From: JAAZDN01 sp964440875
Lineage (GTDB): Bacteria; Bacillota_I; Bacilli_A; Erysipelotrichales; Erysipelotrichaceae
DNA length: 18,479 nt
NCBI GenBank assembly: GCA_964440875.1
Contig: CAYTTS010000022.1
Location: 1 to 18,479 of the forward strand
Direction of reading: 5' to 3'
A program made the position numbers and the translations under genes. The notes below the pieces were generated by a model that was not told where the DNA came from, did not search any database, and saw nothing but the letters and a program-made list of their open reading frames with translations. Shown in pieces: positions 7,228 through 14,004 of the stretch (the stretch's first letter is position 1; the number at the start of each line of letters is the position of its first letter).

Positions 7228-8751
7228 TCAATTACCGCCTAATGGATAGTGACATGCAACATTGTGTCCTTCAGATATTTCTCTAAACTCTGGAACAACT
7301 GTACGACATTTCTCTGTAGCATATTTACATCTTGTATGGAATTTACATCCTGATGGTGGATTTACTGGTGATGGAACATCTCCATCTAATGGTTTAATTT
7401 GACCACGAGTTTCCACTTCAGTAGTAGGAATAGCTTCAAGTAATGCTTCCGTATACGGGTGAGCAGTAGCATTGAAGATATCTTCAGTTGATGCAAGTTC
7501 AACAATATCACCTAGGTACATAACAGCAATTCTATCAGATAAATATCTAACAACGCCTAGGTCATGTGAAATAAATAAGTATGTTAAACCACGATCTTCT
7601 TTTAATTCTTGCATTAAGTTAATAATTTGTGACTGAATTGATACGTCTAGCGCACTTACTGCCTCATCAGCAACAATAAACTTAGGGTTTACTGCTAATG
7701 CACGTGCAATACCAATACGTTGTCTTTGACCACCTGAGAATTCATGTGGATATCTATGCATCATATAAGGTTGAAGTCCTGATTCTTCCATTACTTGTGC
7801 AATGTAGTCAGTTAACTTCTGAGTATTTTTTCTATATAAACCATGCGCTACTAATGCTTCACCTATAATCTGAGCAACTGTCATACGCGGATCTAATGAT
7901 GAGTAAGGATCTTGGAATATAATTTGTAAATCTACTCTTAATGACCTAATTTCAGGTTCTGTTAATCTTGTTAAGTCGATACCTGAGTCTTTTCTTGATT
8001 CATAATGTTCATATTTTTTATTTGAAACAGCTGTCTCACGAATTTTATCTAATTCTTTTTGAGTTGCTTCTAATGTAGCCTCTAAAGTTTTAATGTCTCC
8101 AGTTAAAGTTTTTATCTTTTCTTTTGATTTAACAACTTTACTAGAACTAGTATCTCCATCTTCTGCAAATGCTTCAACTAATAACTCTTCAGCTCTTAAT
8201 TTTTTTGTATTAGCAATAATTGCCCCACGTGTTTCATACCATTTTAATACAGTTTTAGATGTTAATGACAGGTCTTCACTAAATACTAAACCACCAAAAA
8301 TTTTAACAGTTGTATCAAAGAAGTCATCAATCTTTTTATCAACGATATCAAACTTAGCTTGAGCTTTTGCAACTTCTTTTGGATCTTGCGCTTTTTCAAG
8401 TTGAGCTTTTAGTTTTCTTCTATCAATACGGTTTGCTTCTAATGATTTCATATCTTTTTCTAAGTCTTTAATCGTCTTAAATACGTATGAAGGTGCAAGT
8501 TCTTCAAGAGTTTTACCATAGTAGTAAGTTGTTCCTGATGTTTCTTTATATAATTGAAGTAATACACGACCTAAAGTTGATTTTCCTGAACCAGATTCAC
8601 CAACTAAACCAAGAGTCTCTCCTTGCATTATATCTAGGGTAACTCCATCATTTGCTTTTACATATGACGCTTCATTAAATAATGTTTTTGATGATACTTG
8701 GAAATATTTTTTAAGATCTTTTACTCTTACTAATGTTTCACTATGCTTCAT
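7228..8751 (-). CDS. oppF: oligopeptide ABC transporter ATP-binding protein OppF with large insertion
   Basis: A 507-aa ATPase of the dipeptide/oligopeptide importer, against about 310-330 aa for ordinary OppF. Walker A GESGSGKST is at 51-59, the Q-loop IFQDPYSSLD at 278-287, signature FSGGQRQR at 338-345, Walker B IVADEAVSALD at 359-369, switch His396, and the C-terminal oligo-HPY region with four cysteines (469, 475, 482, 500). The extra length lies between Walker A and the Q-loop (about 85-265). It is rich in Lys/Glu/Ala/Leu, probably helical or coiled coil at 92-145 and 205-240. Walker B has DEAVSALD, the usual OppF form. The ATG at 8751 overlaps oppD by 11 bases. Enlarged OppF proteins with insertions are known in Mollicutes; the origin of this insertion is not evident. 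Confidence 0.96.
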   Translation of the reverse strand: MKHSETLVRVKDLKKYFQVSSKTLFNEASYVKANDGVTLDIMQGETLGLVGESGSGKSTLGRVLLQLYKETSGTTYYYGKTLEELAPSYVFKTIKDLEKDMKSLEANRIDRRKLKAQLEKAQDPKEVAKAQAKFDIVDKKIDDFFDTTVKIFGGLVFSEDLSLTSKTVLKWYETRGAIIANTKKLRAEELLVEAFAEDGDTSSSKVVKSKEKIKTLTGDIKTLEATLEATQKELDKIRETAVSNKKYEHYESRKDSGIDLTRLTEPEIRSLRVDLQIIFQDPYSSLDPRMTVAQIIGEALVAHGLYRKNTQKLTDYIAQVMEESGLQPYMMHRYPHEFSGGQRQRIGIARALAVNPKFIVADEAVSALDVSIQSQIINLMQELKEDRGLTYLFISHDLGVVRYLSDRIAVMYLGDIVELASTEDIFNATAHPYTEALLEAIPTTEVETRGQIKPLDGDVPSPVNPPSGCKFHTRCKYATEKCRTVVPEFREISEGHNVACHYPLGGN

Positions 8752-9736
8752 TATTTCTCACGCCTTTCTCTGGGTAAAAACATCTAACTTTTTGATTTCC
8801 TTCAACTGTTACTAATTGAGGATGTTCATTACGACATTTATCAGTTGCATATTTACATCTTGGCGCAAATTTACAACCTTTTGGTAAATCTAGTGGATGT
8901 GGTACTGCACCTGGAATTGGATCTAGACGATCTGATCCTGTATCAATTCTTGGAATTGAGTGTAGTAATCCTTCAGTATATGGATGTTGAAATTTAGGTT
9001 TACCAAAAATTTCATCAACACTTGCATACTCAACTACTTCTCCACAGTACATAACAATAACATCATCCGCCATTTGATTTACTACTCCTAAATCGTGAGT
9101 GATAAATAGGATAGCAGTATTTTGCTCATGTTTTAAATCGTTCATTAACGATAAAATCTGAGCTTGGATTGTAACGTCTAAAGCAGTTGTTGGCTCATCC
9201 GCGATTAAGATTGACGGATTACAAGCTAAAGCCATAGCAATCATAACACGTTGTCTCATCCCACCAGATAACTGGTGTGGATAATTGTCAACGATTTCTG
9301 TCGGACGTGGGATTTTTACATCTCTTAATAGTTGTATTGATCTCTCACGCGCTTCTTTTTTACTCATATTTTGATGTAGCATAAGTGCTTCACCAATTTG
9401 TTTACCTATTTTAAATACTGGGTTTAAAGATGTCATTGGTTCTTGGAAGATAACTGATATTTCATTACCTCTAATAGAACGCATTCTTGCTTCTGTAACT
9501 TTTGTTAAATCTTCACCTTTATATAAGACTTCCCCTTCAGCAATTCTTCCAGGGTAGTCTAACAATCTGATTACTGACATTGATGTAACACTTTTTCCTG
9601 ATCCTGATTCTCCAACAATTCCTAGTGTTTTTCCTGCCTCAACATGAAAATCTACACCATTAACTGCTTTTACAGTTCCAGCTTCTGTATCAAAGTAAGT
9701 ATGTAAGTTTTTGACCTCTAATAATTTTTCGCCCAT
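8741..9736 (-). CDS. oppD: oligopeptide ABC transporter ATP-binding protein OppD
   Basis: A 331-aa cytoplasmic ATPase subunit of the Opp importer, of normal size. Walker A GESGSGKSV is at 42-50, Q-loop IFQEPMTSLNP at 96-106, signature LSGGMRQR at 156-163, Walker B ILIADEPTTALD at 176-187 and switch His214. The C-terminal region carries the cysteine pattern CKFAPRCKYATDKC...RCFYP seen in OppD/DppD proteins. The start ATG at 9736 shares a TAATG junction with the oppC stop and has GAGGAGGT upstream. It pairs with OppF as the ATPase heterodimer that drives peptide import. Confidence 0.97.
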   Translation of the reverse strand: MGEKLLEVKNLHTYFDTEAGTVKAVNGVDFHVEAGKTLGIVGESGSGKSVTSMSVIRLLDYPGRIAEGEVLYKGEDLTKVTEARMRSIRGNEISVIFQEPMTSLNPVFKIGKQIGEALMLHQNMSKKEARERSIQLLRDVKIPRPTEIVDNYPHQLSGGMRQRVMIAMALACNPSILIADEPTTALDVTIQAQILSLMNDLKHEQNTAILFITHDLGVVNQMADDVIVMYCGEVVEYASVDEIFGKPKFQHPYTEGLLHSIPRIDTGSDRLDPIPGAVPHPLDLPKGCKFAPRCKYATDKCRNEHPQLVTVEGNQKVRCFYPEKGVRNNEA

Positions 9737-10737
9737 TATCCTAATACCTCCTCAGATTTTTTCTTAAAAGAAAAGAATTTTTTATCTTTTTGTGCTCTAT
9801 TGAATTTAACGTTAGATTTTGGATCTACTGCATCGTTTAATCCTTCACCTACTAAGTTAATACCAATAACAAGTGTAACTAAGATAATACCTGGGAATAC
9901 CCATAACCACCATTGTTCTTTCATGATAGTTGATGTTTTAGCTAAGTTTAATAGACGTCCCCAAGTTGGTGTCGGCTCTTGTACTGATAATCCTAAGAAT
10001 GAAAGTGTTGCCTCTACCATGATAGCACCAATGAAAGTACTAATAGCTGATAAGATTACGTGTGCAATTACGTTTGGAATTAAGTGTCTAATAATTTGTT
10101 CACTAGGTCTAATTCCCATTGCTTTTGCAGCTAGCATAAATTCCTGTTCACGAAGTGACATAATTTGCGCTCTAATCATTCTTGCAAGCCCTGTCCATCC
10201 TGTAAACCCAATAAACATAATCATGATCATAAATCTTGTTTCACGCGGTAACTGGCTGAAAACAGCTTGTACAGTAACTGCAAGTGGAATTAATGGTAAT
10301 GATGAAACAATTTCAGCAATACGCATAATAACGTTGTCTACACGACCACCATAGTATCCTGATAATCCACCAAATAAAACTCCAAGTGATGTTGATACTA
10401 CAGTTGCAATTAACCCTACTTGAAGTGAAATAACTCCACCGTAGAATACACGAATAAAGTATGATCTACCACTACTATCAGTTCCAAATGGATACTTTAA
10501 GCTTGGTGGTAAGTTTTTATTAGCATGATCTAATGCTGATAAGTCATAATTTGTAACTCTAACATAGATTGCTGTAATAATTATTAATGTAATAATTGTA
10601 CCTGCTAATGCAAGTCCGATAAGTGCAAGTTTATTTTTCTTAAATCTATCTAAGTAAATTTTGAAAGGCGAATCAACAGTTTCTTGTGAACCATTAACTT
10701 CTACTGTTTTATTGTTTTTCTTAATTTTTTTACTCAC
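9736..10737 (-). CDS. oppC: oligopeptide ABC transporter permease OppC
   Basis: A 333-aa inner membrane permease. It has an N-terminal cytoplasmic lysine-rich stretch, a first helix at about 37-58, an OppC N-terminal extracellular domain, then five helices of the BPD-type permease core. The EAA loop (EFMLAAKAMGIRPSEQIIRHLIP, about 198-220) contacts the ATPases. The initiation codon is GTG at 10737, eight bases inside the end of oppB. AGGAGGCGG sits 5-8 bases upstream, which decides this start. It works with OppB as the translocation pore. Confidence 0.96.
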   Translation of the reverse strand: MSKKIKKNNKTVEVNGSQETVDSPFKIYLDRFKKNKLALIGLALAGTIITLIIITAIYVRVTNYDLSALDHANKNLPPSLKYPFGTDSSGRSYFIRVFYGGVISLQVGLIATVVSTSLGVLFGGLSGYYGGRVDNVIMRIAEIVSSLPLIPLAVTVQAVFSQLPRETRFMIMIMFIGFTGWTGLARMIRAQIMSLREQEFMLAAKAMGIRPSEQIIRHLIPNVIAHVILSAISTFIGAIMVEATLSFLGLSVQEPTPTWGRLLNLAKTSTIMKEQWWLWVFPGIILVTLVIGINLVGEGLNDAVDPKSNVKFNRAQKDKKFFSFKKKSEEVLG

Positions 10738-11776
10738 TTGAACCGCCTCCTACTCTTATTCTTGGATCAACTAGCGCATACGAGATATCGACAACTAAGT
10801 TTGAAATTAATTGTAATACCGCAAAGAATACTAACAATACCATTGTAACGTTAGCATCACGCATTGTAATTGATCTATTTAATAGCTGTCCAACCCCTGG
10901 GTAAACAAAGATTGCCTCAACTGTAATAGATCCACTAAATAATCCCGGAAGCATACTTCCGATAACTGTAACGATTGGTAAAAGTGCATTTCTAAATGCA
11001 TGACGATAAATAACCGTCTTATCTTTCAATCCCTTAGCTCTTGCTGTACGAATATAATCTTGATTTAAAACTTCAAGCATTGAGTTTCTAACATAACGGA
11101 ATAAACCAGGAAGTGATCCTAGTGTAACAACCGCAATTGGTAAAACCATATGCCACAACATATCCTTATAGATCATCCACTGAGTGGCATCTTTTGGAAG
11201 TTGTGTAGATATCATCCCGTTCATCGGGAACCATCCTAAGTTAATAACAAATATAAAGATTAATACCATCGCAAAAAAGAAACTTGGCATTGAGATACCA
11301 ATTAGTGAAAAGATTGTCCAGAAGTTGTCGAAGAATGAACTTCTATCAACAGCAGCCTTAATACCAACAACAATAGCTACAACTATTGCAATAATGTATC
11401 CGATTAAGTTAACTCTAAAGGTATTTGATATAGCCGTTCCAATGTATGGTCCAATTGGCTTACCACCAGTAATAGTTGAATAACCGAAGTTACCTTGTAA
11501 TAAATTCCATAACCATTTAAAAAATCTAACGATTATAGGTCCGTCTAACCCTAACTGCTCTCTAATAGCGTTGTATAGGTCTTGATCAAATGGTTTTTCA
11601 GGGTCCATCAACGCACTTGCCGGATCTCCTGGCATTTGCTGAATAATAACATATAAAATGAACGCGATCCCAATTGCTACCGGAATTAAATACAAGATTC
11701 TTTTAAATGTGTATCTTATCATTGGCATTGATTTAGATAGAAACCCTTTAAATCCACTATCTTTCTCTTTTTCCAT
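10730..11776 (-). CDS. oppB: oligopeptide ABC transporter permease OppB
   Basis: A 348-aa permease of the Opp importer. The N-terminal helix is at about 24-46, followed by the PGDPA motif (50-54) typical of OppB/DppB, then the transmembrane core and the EAA loop QDYIRTARAKGLKDKTVIYRHAFRNAL in the C-terminal half. An in-frame ATG exists seven codons earlier (11797), but the AGGAGGT ribosome binding site lies between the two, directly before the ATG at 11776, so the later start is correct. It follows oppA after about 100 bases that contain a stable hairpin, and it overlaps oppC by 8 bases. Confidence 0.96.
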   Translation of the reverse strand: MEKEKDSGFKGFLSKSMPMIRYTFKRILYLIPVAIGIAFILYVIIQQMPGDPASALMDPEKPFDQDLYNAIREQLGLDGPIIVRFFKWLWNLLQGNFGYSTITGGKPIGPYIGTAISNTFRVNLIGYIIAIVVAIVVGIKAAVDRSSFFDNFWTIFSLIGISMPSFFFAMVLIFIFVINLGWFPMNGMISTQLPKDATQWMIYKDMLWHMVLPIAVVTLGSLPGLFRYVRNSMLEVLNQDYIRTARAKGLKDKTVIYRHAFRNALLPIVTVIGSMLPGLFSGSITVEAIFVYPGVGQLLNRSITMRDANVTMVLLVFFAVLQLISNLVVDISYALVDPRIRVGGGSSE

Positions 11777-11801
11777 AATACTACCTCCTAAAAACATTTA
11801 A

Positions 11802-11833
11802 AGGAATAGCCAATATCTCTATTGGCTAATCCT
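11802..11833 (-). terminator. intercistronic hairpin between oppA and oppB (leaky terminator or RNA stabiliser)
   Basis: A 14-position stem (11802-11815 with 11820-11833, one A.A mismatch) closes a 4-nt loop. On the minus strand it is followed only by TTT and then AAATGTTTTT, a weak U-tract. Such a structure after oppA usually lets most transcripts end there, or protects the oppA end of a processed mRNA, so that binding protein outnumbers permeases. No separate oppB promoter was seen. Confidence 0.75.
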
Positions 11834-11876
11834 GACTTTAACTATTATATAATTTTTATACTACTTAGTCCAATGA

Positions 11877-13733
11877 TTATTGAACTTTATTTCCGTAGTA
11901 GTGATCAATTAATATCGCGAACTCGATTGGCTCAATAATTACTTTAATACCAACTTCAGTTTCCATCTTGTTAGTACTTAAGTTTAGTGAGTCTGCCCAG
12001 TCCTGGCTACCAGCTGCAACACCGATAACTGCTTTAACTACTTCACCATCTACTTCTTTAGCATAAATACCATCTTTGCCTTTTTCCCATCCAGCGTCAG
12101 TCATTGCTGCGTTAGCTTTATCTACGTCTTTTCCGTAGTTAGTTAAGTTAGCTTCAACCCATCCTTCTGAGATTGACCAAGGAATATCTGCATCATATTC
12201 AGCATCTGATTGAACAAATGGTAATGAGTATGGTCCTTGTAATGTAACAGCGTATCCACCAGTGAATTCTTCAATGAACTCTTCACGGTCCATACCGAAT
12301 GCAAATGCTTGTCTTACTTCTTTATAAGCCATTGGTCCAAAGTCTGTGTGGAATGATAAGTGTCCGTATCCGTGACGTGGGTATTCGTTGAAAGTAAATC
12401 CTTCAGAAGCTTTACCTTTAACTGGGTCGATCTTAGCACCTTGGATTTGTCCTGCTAATAGGTCAATTCCGCCTGTTAGTAAGTCATCTACGTCAGTTTC
12501 GTTAGCTGTACGTTTGTAAATTAAGTTAGCAATTTGAGGAGTTTTTCCACGGAAGTTTCCTTTGTATAGTGGGTTAACTTCAAATTTAACGTGTTGTCCT
12601 TCAACGTATTCAGTCATAACATATGGTCCTGAACCCATTGGTTTGTCAATTAATCTATTTTTAACATCTACTGCGTCAATTCCTTCTGGTGAGTAGTAGT
12701 GTTCAGCTAAGATGTATCTTAATTCAAATGAAGTCCAAGTTGAGAATTCTACTTCTTCAAAGTTAAATTCAACTGTGTAGTCATCTACTTTTTTGAAACC
12801 ATCAAAGTCAGCTAATGCTGCATCTAATTTAGTCCAATCCCAAGTTACTGGAAGTGGGTTTCCTTTATCATCTTTTGCTTCTGGATCGTAGTCATCTGCA
12901 GTCATTGCTGCTTCAAATGCGTCCCATCCTTTGTAAGTTTGGTTTAAGTTAGCACGGTTTACAGATCCACCTGATTCAGCAAAGCTTGGTGAAGTGTAGA
13001 ATAAGTAAGTATGCATAACGTCATCAGCAGTGAAAGGTTCACCATCTGACCAAACTACGTCTTGTTTTAATTTGAAAGTCCAAGTTTTTTGGTCTTCTGA
13101 AATTGTATAATCTTCAATCATGTGTGATTTTTCAGGTTCACCGTTTTCGTTTGATGCAAGTAATCCTGAACCGAATACTAATCTTCTAACGTCCTCGTCA
13201 TATGAAGAGTTTCTCCATCCTGGTAAGAAATCCCCGTTCCAGTCACTTGAAACACCAATTGTAACTGTATCATTTGGAGAAGTAGCTTCTACGATTGAAT
13301 CACGCCATTGCCATAATGGTCCTGTTTCAAAATCTTGAAGGTTATTCCCATTGTATAGATCATGGTACTGGTTAGCATATAATGGTAACTCAGGTAGTTC
13401 TTCGTTCCAAATTTGTACAAATTCTAAGTAAGCATCTTTGAATTTTGCTTGTTCCGTTGTCGGGTTAGAATTTTTCATAATATCTAACAGTTCATCTTGT
13501 CTTGGGTCATTAAATCTAACCGTGTTTGAGGATGTTCCTGTACCCCATTCTTGAATGTAGTCAGAGTGGTACTGGTAGAAGTTAGGTACGTTGTTAAAAC
13601 TTGTTGCTAAAGCAAACGCGTGATACTTACGTCCGTTTTCTTCAGTTTTTAAACCGGCTCCTCCGCCACCACAAGCTACTAATACTAATGCAACTGCAAT
13701 TAATGCAGTTAATCTTGCGATATTTTTTCTCAT
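11877..13733 (-). CDS. oppA: oligopeptide-binding lipoprotein OppA with circularly permuted SBP_bac_5 domain
   Basis: A 618-aa lipoprotein that captures peptides outside the cell for OppBCDF. The signal peptide has a lipobox LVAC with lipidated Cys21 and then a Gly-rich linker. The domain order is unusual. Residues about 34-148 read like the C-terminal end of an SBP_bac_5 protein (NDPRQDELLDIM, then AYLEFVQIWNEELPELPLYA, then WQWRDSIVEA). Residues about 152-618 read like the N-terminal four fifths (VTIGVSSDWN start, WTFKLKQDVVWSDGEPFTADDV at 217-239, GSGPYVMTEYVEG, AFGMDREEF). The protein stops at HYYGNKVQ, just where the relocated piece would continue. The ATG at 13733 follows AAGGAGG; an earlier in-frame ATG at 13760 lies upstream of that site and is rejected. 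Family identity is certain; the permutation is read directly from motif order. Confidence 0.93.
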   Translation of the reverse strand: MRKNIARLTALIAVALVLVACGGGGAGLKTEENGRKYHAFALATSFNNVPNFYQYHSDYIQEWGTGTSSNTVRFNDPRQDELLDIMKNSNPTTEQAKFKDAYLEFVQIWNEELPELPLYANQYHDLYNGNNLQDFETGPLWQWRDSIVEATSPNDTVTIGVSSDWNGDFLPGWRNSSYDEDVRRLVFGSGLLASNENGEPEKSHMIEDYTISEDQKTWTFKLKQDVVWSDGEPFTADDVMHTYLFYTSPSFAESGGSVNRANLNQTYKGWDAFEAAMTADDYDPEAKDDKGNPLPVTWDWTKLDAALADFDGFKKVDDYTVEFNFEEVEFSTWTSFELRYILAEHYYSPEGIDAVDVKNRLIDKPMGSGPYVMTEYVEGQHVKFEVNPLYKGNFRGKTPQIANLIYKRTANETDVDDLLTGGIDLLAGQIQGAKIDPVKGKASEGFTFNEYPRHGYGHLSFHTDFGPMAYKEVRQAFAFGMDREEFIEEFTGGYAVTLQGPYSLPFVQSDAEYDADIPWSISEGWVEANLTNYGKDVDKANAAMTDAGWEKGKDGIYAKEVDGEVVKAVIGVAAGSQDWADSLNLSTNKMETEVGIKVIIEPIEFAILIDHYYGNKVQ

Positions 13734-13766
13734 ACTATTCCTCCTTGTGAATAAGAGCATTTCTGC

Positions 13767-13867
13767 TTACATAATATACTACACTTGATTTATGTAAATG
13801 TCAACAGTAAAATGACTTATTTACATAAATGTTATGAAAATATTTTCATTATGTAAATGATTTACAT
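13767..13867. promoter_or_regulatory. array of TTACATAA operator-like boxes at the opp promoter
   Basis: Four exact copies of an 8-mer occur in alternating orientation: TTACATAA at 13767-13774, TTATGTAA at 13790-13797, TTACATAA at 13821-13828 and TTATGTAA at 13849-13856. The last is half of a perfect palindrome ATGTAAATGATTTACAT (13851-13867). A second perfect palindrome ATGAAAATATTTTCAT (13834-13849) sits between boxes three and four. Box two falls between -35 and -10. The arrangement suggests a repressor or multi-site regulator, possibly responding to nutrients; the protein is unknown. The boxes do not match the CodY consensus. Confidence 0.6.
13776..13804 (-). promoter_or_regulatory. promoter of the opp operon
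   Basis: On the minus strand a consensus -35 TTGACA (13804-13799) is followed by a 17-base spacer and TAGTAT (13781-13776) as -10. The predicted transcript starts near 13769, leaving a leader of about 35 bases before the oppA ATG. One TTACATAA box lies inside the spacer and another at the start-site region, so a bound protein would block RNA polymerase. Confidence 0.7.
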
Positions 13868-13933
13868 TTCACAAAGGTTTCACATCATTTAAAATGTCAG
13901 CTCATATTCACAAAGTAAAAAATTAACATATAT

Positions 13934-13971
13934 AAAAGGACTAGCTTAAAAAGTCTAAGTTAATCCCTTTT
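13934..13971 (-). terminator. rho-independent terminator of the surface protein gene
   Basis: A 14-position stem (13934-13947 with 13957-13971, one mismatch and two G.U wobbles on the transcript) is followed on the minus strand by TTTTATAT. It lies 34 bases after the surface protein stop codon at 14005 and upstream of the opp promoter region, so opp is transcribed separately. Confidence 0.7.
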
Positions 13972-14004
13972 GTTCATATAATCATTAATATAAATTATAT
14001 TTTA

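Noticed and set aside
9800..10354. Plus-strand ORFs of 60-184 codons opposite oppC, oppB, oppF, oppA, the AI-2E gene and the surface gene
   Set aside because: They lie wholly antisense to well-supported genes, lack ribosome binding sites and have compositions typical of the complementary strand of membrane or ATPase genes.
11777..11797. Earlier ATG for oppB adding seven residues (MFLGGSI)
   Set aside because: The AGGAGGT ribosome binding site lies between this ATG and the one at 11776, so the extra codons are leader sequence.
13734..13760. Earlier ATG for oppA adding nine residues (MLLFTRRNS)
   Set aside because: The AAGGAGG site is inside these codons, and the signal peptide starts naturally at MRKNIARL (13733).
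13834..13849. ATGAAAATATTTTCAT as a CodY box
   Set aside because: The CodY consensus has TTTTC then GAAAA; here the halves are in the opposite order (GAAAA then TTTTC).
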